This document shows positions 17,571-24,865 of a stretch of 64,000 nt of DNA, piece after piece. The position numbers and the translations under genes are program-made. A model generated the notes under the pieces. The model was not told the DNA's origin. It did not search any database and saw only the letters and a program-made list of their open reading frames with translations. The stretch lies in contig JACPVF010000003.1 of assembly GCA_016191845.1 (NCBI GenBank), positions 62,001 to 126,000 on the forward strand, written 5' to 3'. The DNA is from Chloroflexota bacterium (GTDB taxonomy: Bacteria > Chloroflexota > Anaerolineae > Anaerolineales > Villigracilaceae). Every line of letters starts with the position of its first letter. The stretch's first letter is position 1.

Positions 17571-18797
17571 CTAATGTTCCTGGTGATTGAACAACGGCAG
17601 GAACCGCACACCCAACGTCAGCACGGTCAGGGCGTAACCGATCACGAGGATGCCCACTCCCCATTCCACCGGCGCAGGGAAATAGGTTCCAATTGGCAGT
17701 TGGAAGGAAGTGCCCGGTGTATAAGACAGGGGTACGAACAAGCCGCCAACGGTCACGTTCCAGCGGTGGATGATGATACCCGCCATTGCCGAGAGTCCGC
17801 CTAACACGGCGGCCGCCGGGTTACGGTTGAAACGAGGCACAAGGAACAGGACGGCGGGAACAAGGATTCCCAACAGCACCTCCCCCACCCAGAAACTGAA
17901 GCTGTATGGGGTCTGCTGTTGCAGGAGCGCAAATGCGGAGCTGACACCGGGTGTGCGGCCGTAATAGGTCACAGCAGCCATATCCCAGAATTTGATGTAG
18001 CCGTAGGCCAGCAGTCCCACGCCGCTGAAGCGGGCAATCAACTGCAACACATCATGCGGCACCGTGCGTTTGCGCATGATCCATTCCATTACGTAGGCCA
18101 CCGAGACAGTGACAGCGGGTCCGGCGGCGATGGCGGAGAGCACGAACATGATTGGCATGCTCGGCTTGAACCAGATCGGACGGGACTTGACGATGCCGTA
18201 CGTGGCACCCAGCGAGGACTGGTGCAACAGGGAGATTACGAGGCCCAGCACGGCCAGGAAGGGAGTCAATTTGTGTAGGAAATGCCCAAACTTGCGCAGG
18301 GCAGGCCAACGGTCGAAGAGTTTGGTCTCCACGATCACCGGCGCAAACTCGGTCACCAGGATCATCAGGTAGACCGTGATGCACATGGTCACTTCCCAAA
18401 GCACCGAGTGCACATTCCAAAACACCCAGGGATGCCAGAAGCGGTCCGGGCGGCCGATGTCCACCAACAGCATCAGCATCGCGGAAGTGTATCCCGCAAA
18501 ACCGACCAGCACCGCCAGTCGGATGATCGGCTGGAGGCGTTTGATGCCGAAGATGTACACGATGGCCGAGAGCGTGAACGCGCCTGCACCCAGGGCGATG
18601 GACGAGAGGTCCACCGTGATCCACAGACCCCACGGCACAGAGTCGGTCAGGTTCGTAATGACCAAGCCATGAATAAACACCTGAATGGCGGAATATACTC
18701 CGATCAGGAGCAACACAGCCAGGAAACCCAGCCAAACCAGAAAGACCGGGCTGAATGGCAATTGAAAAGACTTGCGAGGCAGCGTGGTGGTGGTCAT
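17571..18797 (-). CDS. NrfD/PsrC-type quinone-interacting membrane subunit
   Basis: 408 residues with about nine to ten transmembrane helices, typical of the NrfD/PsrC/HybB group. These proteins exchange electrons between (mena)quinol and an attached Fe-S subunit and carry no haem. Family-like segments include WGLWITVDLSSIALGAGAF and DIGRPDRFWHPWVF. The Fe-S subunit lies 1 base upstream and an octahaem cytochrome before it, so the three should form a quinol:cytochrome module, comparable in logic to NrfBCD or Qrc but not identical to either. Confidence 0.9.
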   Translation of the reverse strand: MTTTTLPRKSFQLPFSPVFLVWLGFLAVLLLIGVYSAIQVFIHGLVITNLTDSVPWGLWITVDLSSIALGAGAFTLSAIVYIFGIKRLQPIIRLAVLVGFAGYTSAMLMLLVDIGRPDRFWHPWVFWNVHSVLWEVTMCITVYLMILVTEFAPVIVETKLFDRWPALRKFGHFLHKLTPFLAVLGLVISLLHQSSLGATYGIVKSRPIWFKPSMPIMFVLSAIAAGPAVTVSVAYVMEWIMRKRTVPHDVLQLIARFSGVGLLAYGYIKFWDMAAVTYYGRTPGVSSAFALLQQQTPYSFSFWVGEVLLGILVPAVLFLVPRFNRNPAAAVLGGLSAMAGIIIHRWNVTVGGLFVPLSYTPGTSFQLPIGTYFPAPVEWGVGILVIGYALTVLTLGVRFLPLFNHQEH

Positions 18798-18798
18798 T

Positions 18799-19638
18799 TT
18801 ACAAACCCTCCTTGGGCGGGATGTAGTACACGCTGGCTTCCGTCCCCAGGTCTTCGCGCAGGCGGAAGGTGGGATTGGAAGCGATCACCTGGGCAACCTT
18901 GCTATTCGGGTCCTTGAGATTACCGAAGGTGCGTGCGCCGACCGGGCAGATTTCGACACAAGCCGGGGTAGCTTCACGATCTTCGCCGGGCACCAGGCCC
19001 TTGGCCAGACCCGCGTCAATGCGCTGCTTGCAGAAGGTGCATTTTTCGATCACACCACGCGGACGGCGTTCGATCTCGGGTTCGCCCCAGGCCGGGACGT
19101 AGGGATTCTCATCGGTGCGATCTTCCCAGTTGAACTGGCGCGCATCGTACGGGCACGCCACCTGGCAGTACCGGCAACCGATACAGCGATCATAGTCCAT
19201 GACCACCAGGCCGTCTTCGCGATGATAGGTCGCCTTGACGGGGCAAACCTCCACACAGGGAGCATTCTGGCAATGCAGGCACGGACGGGAGAGGAAGAAG
19301 GTGTGACCTGCCGAATTCTTTTCCTGGATCACCACGTTCCACGGATCGCTGGCAAGCACGTCATTGGTGGCAGTGCAAGCACGCATGCAGTATTCGCATC
19401 CGATGCACAGGTCCAGGTTGATGGCCATGCCCCAGTGATACTGACCCGTCTCCGCACCGTGACCGCCCGTGGTCTCGCCTTCCAATTGTTGTTGCTTCAA
19501 TTGGCCGAAGGGCGAGAGCGGACCCGTGGTGAGCAGTGGCGCCGCTACGATCGAACCGACCGTCGCAACCGCCAGCTTGACCACGTCACCGCGCGTCAGC
19601 TTGACGACGATCTTTTTCTTAACTGTCTTTTTCGCCAT
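18799..19638 (-). CDS. four-cluster ferredoxin subunit (NrfC/PsrB-like)
   Basis: 279 residues from MAKKTVKKK; a gaggaag site precedes this ATG, and the longer frame reads back into the upstream gene. Cysteine groups for four [4Fe-4S] clusters are present: CIGCEYCMRAC, CLHCQNAPCVEVCP, CIGCRYCQVACP and CTFCKQR...CVEICP. The N-terminus is Tat-like (KLTRGDVVKLAVATVGSIVAA) but has RG where RR is expected. It wires the NrfD subunit to the octahaem cytochrome. Start overlaps the upstream stop by 20 bases. Confidence 0.9.
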   Translation of the reverse strand: MAKKTVKKKIVVKLTRGDVVKLAVATVGSIVAAPLLTTGPLSPFGQLKQQQLEGETTGGHGAETGQYHWGMAINLDLCIGCEYCMRACTATNDVLASDPWNVVIQEKNSAGHTFFLSRPCLHCQNAPCVEVCPVKATYHREDGLVVMDYDRCIGCRYCQVACPYDARQFNWEDRTDENPYVPAWGEPEIERRPRGVIEKCTFCKQRIDAGLAKGLVPGEDREATPACVEICPVGARTFGNLKDPNSKVAQVIASNPTFRLREDLGTEASVYYIPPKEGL

Positions 19639-20635
19639 CTTCCTCAACCTCCACGAACTGGATGCGGCGGCTGACGACCCAGGCGGCAACCCCGCCCACG
19701 ATCAGCCCGACGATGGCGCCCTGCATCAGGCCCGTGTACAAACGTACGGTACTCTGGGCCTCAAGGCTTTGGATCTTCTGCTCCTGGTCTTGAACCTGCT
19801 TTTCCAGGTCACTGGTGCTGGGAGCGGTGCCGGCTGTCTGTCCGCTCAACTGCAGGATGGTGTCACGAGTGTGGACCGTGTCCTTGTGGCAGTTGATACA
19901 GGCATCCGAGCCAACCGAAAAGGTGTGGCCGGTGGCAAACAGGCCGCCCGTCGAGGTGGTATGCGAGGCGGTTGCCATGTGACAATCGCTGCACTGAAGG
20001 CCGGAATTGGCATGCGTCCCGTGGGTGAAGGACGTTCCCGTATCCTTATGGCAGTTGGTGCACAGGTCGTTTACGGTATCCGCACGAGGAGCCTGGGAGT
20101 GCGGGTTGTGGCAGGATTCGCAATTGATACCCGCCTGACCGTGGCGGCTGGCTTGCCATTCGTCCGTGGTGGTCTTGTGGCAGCGGGCGCACAGAGTGTA
20201 ATCCGGTGTAACCGGCATGGGATTCTTCGGATGATCTACCTGCATCGGGCCATGGCAGGATTCGCAGGTCACACCTTCTTCAGAATACTTGCCGGTGGCG
20301 GGATCAAAGCCGGTGGTATGGCATTCCAGGCAGGCATCAGCCGAACCTTGCTTGGTCCAATCCTCCTGAAAGACCGGGGACGAGAACGCCTGCGAATGGC
20401 GGGTCCCCATCCACGTATCATGAATGTCCTTGTGGCAGCCGGCGCAAGTGGAGGAACCAACATAGCTGGGAACTGCCGTGGGGGCGGCGGTTGGGGTGGC
20501 CGTGGCCTCCTGCGCAGAAGGAGCGGCTGCGGCGGGTTGGGCCAGGCTAATTGCTACGCCCAGCGCCAGGCAGAACGCAAAAACTGCGGCAAAGGTCATC
20601 CAGGCCGTTTTTCCGAGGTTGAGCTTTGTTTTCAT
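19619..20635 (-). CDS. octahaem cytochrome c, C-terminally anchored
   Basis: 338 residues: signal peptide ending near AQPAAAA, Thr/Pro linker, then eight CxxCH sites (CAGCH, CLECH, CESCH, CARCH, CESCH, CTNCH, CSDCH, CINCH) in a cytochrome c554/DmsE-like arrangement. A short coiled coil (KQVQDQEQKIQSLEAQ) and a C-terminal transmembrane helix follow. No CxxCK or other catalytic haem variant is seen, so electron transfer is likelier than substrate reduction. It leads the operon with the ferredoxin and NrfD genes; its promoter carries several regulatory motifs. Confidence 0.9.
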   Translation of the reverse strand: MKTKLNLGKTAWMTFAAVFAFCLALGVAISLAQPAAAAPSAQEATATPTAAPTAVPSYVGSSTCAGCHKDIHDTWMGTRHSQAFSSPVFQEDWTKQGSADACLECHTTGFDPATGKYSEEGVTCESCHGPMQVDHPKNPMPVTPDYTLCARCHKTTTDEWQASRHGQAGINCESCHNPHSQAPRADTVNDLCTNCHKDTGTSFTHGTHANSGLQCSDCHMATASHTTSTGGLFATGHTFSVGSDACINCHKDTVHTRDTILQLSGQTAGTAPSTSDLEKQVQDQEQKIQSLEAQSTVRLYTGLMQGAIVGLIVGGVAAWVVSRRIQFVEVEEDGEKDS

Positions 20636-20704
20636 TGTGGTTGCAATCTCCCGTTGGGTAAGATCTTACACTGTGTGTACATAAGGTTGGGGCGAACAGC
20701 ACAA

Positions 20705-20720
20705 TGTGTCTTTTATCACA
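20705..20720 (-). promoter_or_regulatory. CRP/FNR-like palindrome upstream of octahaem gene (proximal)
   Basis: TGTGT-CTTTTA-TCACA matches TGTGA-N6-TCACA at 9 of 10 half-site bases. It lies 70-85 bases before the ATG at 20635. If transcription starts from the TAAGAT at 20668-20663 its centre would be near -56; if it starts from the TAGAAT at 20742-20737 the site is just downstream. Confidence 0.45.
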
Positions 20721-20736
20721 ATTGGTCGTTAATCCT

Positions 20737-20779
20737 ATTCTAATTTATTGCCGCCGTTTGGACAGTGTTGAATATCACA
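20737..20779 (-). promoter_or_regulatory. octahaem promoter with distal CRP/FNR-like site
   Basis: On the plus strand AGTGT-TGAATA-TCACA (20764-20779) matches 8 of 10 half-site bases. A possible -10 (minus-strand TAGAAT, 20742-20737) predicts a start near 20730, placing the site centre at about -41.5, the class II activation position. By-eye prediction. Confidence 0.4.
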
Positions 20780-20804
20780 AAATCAATATGATTTACATTA
20801 AAGT

Positions 20805-20821
20805 CATCACCCCCACTTATG
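20805..20821 (-). promoter_or_regulatory. half copy of the GGGGTTAATGCCCC-type motif
   Basis: CATCACCCCCACTTATG matches the 10394-10410 copy (CATTAACCCCACTTATG) at 15 of 17 bases in the same orientation. The second half of the palindrome is not kept. Confidence 0.4.
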
Positions 20822-20824
20822 AAT

Positions 20825-20862
20825 AAAAATTAGCGGACGCCTTTTGGCGTCCGCTAATTTTT
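20825..20862. terminator. intrinsic terminator of the decahaem gene
   Basis: A 17-bp perfect stem (20825-20841 with 20846-20862) with a TTTT loop and A/T-rich arms, 19 bases after the stop of the gene at 20881. Confidence 0.9.
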
Positions 20863-20880
20863 CGATCCGTTCGACCGGGT

Positions 20881-23082
20881 TTACGGGCGAGAGAACTTGC
20901 TGATATCGCCGCCCAGATCTTCGATCGAGTCGATGATGATCTGGATCACGTACTTGCCGTTATGGACGGCAGCGCCCGGGTTCTTGCGCAGGAAGTTGAA
21001 GTTGTAGGCAGCCTTGAGCAGGCGGGGCGTCCAAGTGGTGAAGGCACCTTCGTCCGCATCGTGCTCGCCGTTTCCATTGGCATCCACGAACCAGTACGGG
21101 TAAGCGTTCGTATCGTACACGATCGCGTTGCCGGTCTTGGCCTTGGCATACTTCTGGATTTCGGAATACAGAACGTCGCGCAGGGAGCGATATTCGTCGC
21201 GGATGCCCTGGGTCACGTTGCCATCGCCGTTGTAATCAGCGGTGGAGCTCATGCCGCGGATATCGTCAACCGCAGTCTCGCCATGGCACTGCTTGCACAG
21301 TTCTTCCTTGGGAGTACCGTTATGGACATCGTGGCAGCCGACACAGCCAGGCTTGCCATCCACCGCCGGGTGCGGGTTGGCGCCGACGTAGGTCTTGCCA
21401 TCGTATTCATAGAAGCCCGAAGCATCGCCGCCGAACCAAACATTGGCAATGCCAAGGTAGTGGGCATTGATGAAGCCGAACTTCACATCGTTGCCATTGG
21501 CATCCTTGATAGGCTCAACAACCGTGTCGGGGTTTTCAGCAGCGCCGGAGAACTGGGCAATGCGATCATCCACAGACTTCTTGGAAGCGCGGCCCTGATG
21601 GCACATGATGCACAGGTTCGAATCGGCATTTTCGCCGTAGCTCACAACCTTGCCGGAGGGCAGGGTCACATCCTTGACCGCATAGCGGGCAGGGAAGTTC
21701 GCGCCGTCGTGGCAGGTCACGCACATGAGGCCGTTGCCAGCGGGGACGCCTTCTTCAGGAACATCCTTGCCAGCCAGGATCATGGGCAGGGCGGAACCGC
21801 TGTGGCACTTGGCGCAGGCAGCTTCGACCATGTAGGAGGGCTTGCCCTCGGAGTCCAAGTCCCAGTGGCGGAAGGCCGCAGCCGCGCCATCAAAGTGACC
21901 GGGATCTTCGCGGTTCAGGGTGGTGACATCGAACTTGGTGGTCAGCTTCTCGCTGGAATTGACATCCTCGATCGAGTCGTAGAGCAGTTCGATGATGTAC
22001 TTGCCGCCGTGGGCAAACGCACCGGGATCCTTGACGGAGACCTGGTAGTTGTAGGCAGCCTTCAACAGGCGGGGAGTCCAGTTCGGATAAGCCTTGCCAT
22101 CCGCGCCCATGAAGTAAGGATAGGTGGCGCCGTCGTACTTGATCTCAGCGCCGGCAACTTCCTTTCCGTAAGCCTGGATGGAGGAATACAGGATCTCCTG
22201 CAGACCGGCGATCTCGGAGGCCACGCCTTCGGTCACATCGCCATCGCCATCGTAGTCGCTGGCGGAAGAGGGTTCGCGGACGTTCTTCAGGTCATCAACG
22301 GTCTTGACATCCTGATGGCACTCACCACAGGCTTCGACCTTGACCTCGAGGCTGTGCTGGTCATGGCAGCCGATGCAGGTGTTGTAACCATCGACGTGAG
22401 CATGCTTCATGTCGTACAGCTTGCCATCGTACTCGTAGCCCATGTGGACCTGCGAGCCGTACAGCGTGCCGCCGGCAGCGAAGTAGTGCACGTTGCTGAA
22501 GGACAGTTGGACATCGTTGCCCTTGTCATCCTTGTAGGAAGCGGGGATGGCATCGGGGTTGAGGTTTTCGCCAAACTTGGCGAGTTTCTCATCCAGGCTC
22601 ACCTTGGACTCGCGTCCCTGGTGACAGGTCATACAACGAGCCTCTGGGCCGAGGTTCTCGATGACCGCGCCGGAGGGGAAGGTGACCGAGGTCAACTTGT
22701 CGGCGGCTTCATTATGGCACATGGTGCAGCTGAACGGCTTGCCAGGGGCAGGCACAGCAGCATCCACCTTGCCATCCTGAATGAAGTCGACAAAGCCGGC
22801 TTCGCTGTGGCACTTCGCGCAGGTGGTGGGAATTTCGGCCGGGGTGGCAGCATCCCAGTGCTTGAAGGCTTCGGCGGTGGCGTCGGCATGACCGGAAGCC
22901 TCAAAGATCGGCTTGATCGCTTCAGCAGGATCAGGCGTCGCTGTGGGCGGGACAGCAGTCGCTGTGGGCGGCACTTCAGTGGGGGCTTCAGTCGGTGCCG
23001 GGGTCGGGGTGGAGCAGGCAGCCAACACTGCGCCCACTACGAGGACCACGCCAAGAACGAGCAGTAACTTTTTCATTGGCAT
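20881..23082 (-). CDS. decahaem cytochrome c lipoprotein built of two pentahaem repeats
   Basis: 733 residues: signal peptide with lipobox VLAAC (lipid-anchored Cys near residue 22) and a Thr/Pro linker, then two homologous halves of about 330 residues. Half 1 has CAKCH, CTMCH, CMTCH, CIGCH, CGECH; half 2 has CAKCH, CVTCH, CIMCH, CVGCH, CKQCH. Each half then carries an EF-hand/dockerin-like calcium motif (DYDGDGDVTEG, DYNGDGNVTQG) and a WTPRLLKAAYN segment. It would sit on the outer face of the membrane as an electron carrier or terminal reductase; the acceptor is unknown. The first ATG is preferred (ggag 11 bases upstream). Confidence 0.88.
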   Translation of the reverse strand: MPMKKLLLVLGVVLVVGAVLAACSTPTPAPTEAPTEVPPTATAVPPTATPDPAEAIKPIFEASGHADATAEAFKHWDAATPAEIPTTCAKCHSEAGFVDFIQDGKVDAAVPAPGKPFSCTMCHNEAADKLTSVTFPSGAVIENLGPEARCMTCHQGRESKVSLDEKLAKFGENLNPDAIPASYKDDKGNDVQLSFSNVHYFAAGGTLYGSQVHMGYEYDGKLYDMKHAHVDGYNTCIGCHDQHSLEVKVEACGECHQDVKTVDDLKNVREPSSASDYDGDGDVTEGVASEIAGLQEILYSSIQAYGKEVAGAEIKYDGATYPYFMGADGKAYPNWTPRLLKAAYNYQVSVKDPGAFAHGGKYIIELLYDSIEDVNSSEKLTTKFDVTTLNREDPGHFDGAAAAFRHWDLDSEGKPSYMVEAACAKCHSGSALPMILAGKDVPEEGVPAGNGLMCVTCHDGANFPARYAVKDVTLPSGKVVSYGENADSNLCIMCHQGRASKKSVDDRIAQFSGAAENPDTVVEPIKDANGNDVKFGFINAHYLGIANVWFGGDASGFYEYDGKTYVGANPHPAVDGKPGCVGCHDVHNGTPKEELCKQCHGETAVDDIRGMSSTADYNGDGNVTQGIRDEYRSLRDVLYSEIQKYAKAKTGNAIVYDTNAYPYWFVDANGNGEHDADEGAFTTWTPRLLKAAYNFNFLRKNPGAAVHNGKYVIQIIIDSIEDLGGDISKFSRP

Positions 23083-23162
23083 ATTAAAGCATTCTCCTTT
23101 GCTTGGGTTTACGGGGCGTTCCTCGCGGATTCGCCGCTCGTTTGATCACTGGGGACAAATAT

Positions 23163-23175
23163 CCCAATGATTGGG
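23163..23175. promoter_or_regulatory. 13-bp palindrome just after predicted decahaem start site
   Basis: CCCAATGATTGGG is a perfect palindrome around one central base. With a transcription start predicted near 23177 it would occupy about +2 to +14, where a repressor could act. Confidence 0.35.
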
Positions 23176-23238
23176 TTGTACATATTATATGATAATGTAG
23201 GGAAAAATGAGAGACAAGTTAATTTGCAATATAAGTCA

Positions 23239-23254
23239 TGTGACATCCATCACA
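23239..23254. promoter_or_regulatory. perfect CRP-type palindrome
   Basis: TGTGACATCCATCACA matches TGTGA-N6-TCACA exactly. It is centred about 70 bases before the start predicted from the minus-strand TATAAT (23189-23184) of the decahaem gene, close to the class I activator position. Confidence 0.6.
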
Positions 23255-23308
23255 TTATGGCATTTCACCGGAAGAAAATGTAGAAAATAAGCAAAAAACA
23301 TAGTTTTT

Positions 23309-23324
23309 TGTGCTTTTTATCACC
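23309..23324. promoter_or_regulatory. second CRP/FNR-like site, towards the kinase gene
   Basis: TGTGC-TTTTTA-TCACC matches 8 of 10 half-site bases. It is centred about 65 bases before the start predicted from TACAAT (23370-23375) of the kinase gene at 23393. Confidence 0.45.
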
Positions 23325-23348
23325 AAGGAGTTGTGATGCCCGCTATGG

Positions 23349-23375
23349 TGGGTTAATGCCCCAATACTGTACAAT
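23349..23375 (+). promoter_or_regulatory. kinase-2 promoter with palindromic operator-like motif
   Basis: Bases 23349-23362 match GGGGTTAATGCCCC at 13 of 14 positions and cover the -35/spacer region of a promoter whose -10 is TACAAT. The leader would be only about 11 bases. Confidence 0.5.
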
Positions 23376-23392
23376 TTAAGAAGGTTTTAAGC

Positions 23393-24865
23393 ATGCCCAC
23401 TAAAGAACTGGTCCAATGGCTCTATCTGGTCTTCTTCATCTACGGGTTGGCCTTTTTTGCGATGGGCGTGGCTATGGCCCTGGAGTCGGGACGGCGGCTG
23501 GCTCTGGCCGATGCACGTGTACTGCGTCCGCTGGCAGCTTTTGGTCTCCTGCATGGAACCCACGAGTGGATGGAGTCCTATCTGCTCCAGGCACAAGCGG
23601 TGGGCACCCCGCTGGGAGTGCTTGTCACTCCATTTAAATTGATACTTCTGAGCTCTTCCTTTATCTGTTTGTTCCTGTTTGCTGTCAACCTGCTGCGCCT
23701 GACCTCCTCGAGGTCCGGACTGCCCCAATGGCACATTGTTATCTTTGGATCGTATGCAGTGTTGGTGTTAACCAGCGCCTCCCTCACCTACTCGATCATC
23801 CCAATCCCGTGGGCTAATTTGTTGGACGGACTGGCACGCTACCTGCTCGCTGTCCCCGCCTCGATGCTGGCCGCCCTGGCCCTGCGCGCACGCGGACTTC
23901 AGGCCCGCGCAGAGGACCGCCCTGCCCTGGAAAAATCTTTTTACCTGGCAGCCTTGGGCTTTGGGATCTATTCCGTCACCCAGGCCTTTGTTCATCCGCT
24001 GGAAATGTTTCCCGCCAACCTACTCAACGAGGAAAATTTCCTCGCCGCTAGCGGGTTCCCAATCCAAGTGATTCGCGCATCGACAGCACTCCTCATCACC
24101 TATGGATTACTGCGTGCTACACAGGCTGTAGAGGAAGAACGGAATCTGCAATTGTTTGCAGTTCAGCAGGCCCGCCTGCAAGCCCTGCAGCAACGCGATG
24201 AACTGCGGCGCGATCTGCTAAGACACACGGTTCAAGTTCAGGAAGAGGAACGTGCCCGCGTCGCGCGTGAACTCCACGATGAGACCGCCCAGATCCTTTC
24301 GGCCGCATCGTTGCACCTGGCAGCTCTTCGTGCCAGCCTCAAGCGCAAACCAGATGCCATTGCCATTGTGGAGCAGTTACAGGACCTCACCCGTCAGATT
24401 TCACACAGCCTGTATCGTCTGGTGCGGGACTTGCGGCCTGCCCATCTCGATGACCTGGGCCTGGTTCCGGCCCTGGACTTTTTGGTCGAAGACGCACGCG
24501 TTACCAAGGGCATGGATGTGAGTTTGACCGTGGAGGGCATGCCGCGCCGCATCGACGTATCCATCGAGACCATCCTGTTCCGAGTGACACAGGAGGCGCT
24601 CACTAACATTTTCCGCCATGCACAGACCCAACAGGGTCAAGTTCACCTGTGCTTCAGCGGAGACCAGGTCCGTTTGACGGTAACAGACCTGGGGCAAGGT
24701 TTTGATATCGAAGGTCCCTTCCACGCGCCGCGCGGCTGGGGTCTGGAGGGCATGCGGGAACGGATCGAGTCCGCAGGCGGCATCTTCCTCCTGACCTCGG
24801 CGGTCGGAAAAGGCACAACAGTGGAGGCGCTCATCCCGCTGCAAGGAGTCAACAATGACAATTAA
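23393..24865 (+). CDS. membrane sensor histidine kinase, NarX/DesK type (pair 2)
   Basis: 490 residues, a full-length paralogue of the kinase at 11052. About seven transmembrane helices include the shared FFIYGLAFFAMGVAMALESGR and HGTHEWME segments. A coiled coil follows, then HisKA_3 (EERARVARELHDETAQILSAA) and HATPase (DLGQGFDI, GWGLEGMRERIESAGG). The input signal is unknown. It overlaps its response regulator by 11 bases and is transcribed away from the decahaem gene, flanking the cytochrome island on the right as its paralogue does on the left. Confidence 0.92.
   Translation: MPTKELVQWLYLVFFIYGLAFFAMGVAMALESGRRLALADARVLRPLAAFGLLHGTHEWMESYLLQAQAVGTPLGVLVTPFKLILLSSSFICLFLFAVNLLRLTSSRSGLPQWHIVIFGSYAVLVLTSASLTYSIIPIPWANLLDGLARYLLAVPASMLAALALRARGLQARAEDRPALEKSFYLAALGFGIYSVTQAFVHPLEMFPANLLNEENFLAASGFPIQVIRASTALLITYGLLRATQAVEEERNLQLFAVQQARLQALQQRDELRRDLLRHTVQVQEEERARVARELHDETAQILSAASLHLAALRASLKRKPDAIAIVEQLQDLTRQISHSLYRLVRDLRPAHLDDLGLVPALDFLVEDARVTKGMDVSLTVEGMPRRIDVSIETILFRVTQEALTNIFRHAQTQQGQVHLCFSGDQVRLTVTDLGQGFDIEGPFHAPRGWGLEGMRERIESAGGIFLLTSAVGKGTTVEALIPLQGVNNDN

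Larger units (their letters stand above)
23083..23392. promoter_or_regulatory. 310-bp divergent control region between decahaem and kinase-2 genes
   Basis: No gene is seen here; the stretch is AT-rich. It holds, in order: a 13-bp palindrome (23163-23175), a minus-strand TATAAT (23189-23184), two CRP/FNR-like sites (23239-23254, 23309-23324), a copy of the GGGGTTAATGCCCC-type motif (23349-23362) and a plus-strand -10 TACAAT (23370-23375). Confidence 0.6.

Noticed and set aside
13869-20635. Nitrite reductase NrfA, hydroxylamine oxidoreductase or octahaem tetrathionate reductase
   Set aside because: All visible haem motifs are CxxCH; the CxxCK or special catalytic haem sites of these enzymes are not present.
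20962-23067. A 701-codon open frame opposite the decahaem gene
   Set aside because: It is a shadow: the real strand has ten CxxCH motifs, a lipobox and a ribosome site, while the antisense product has no domain and no start signal.
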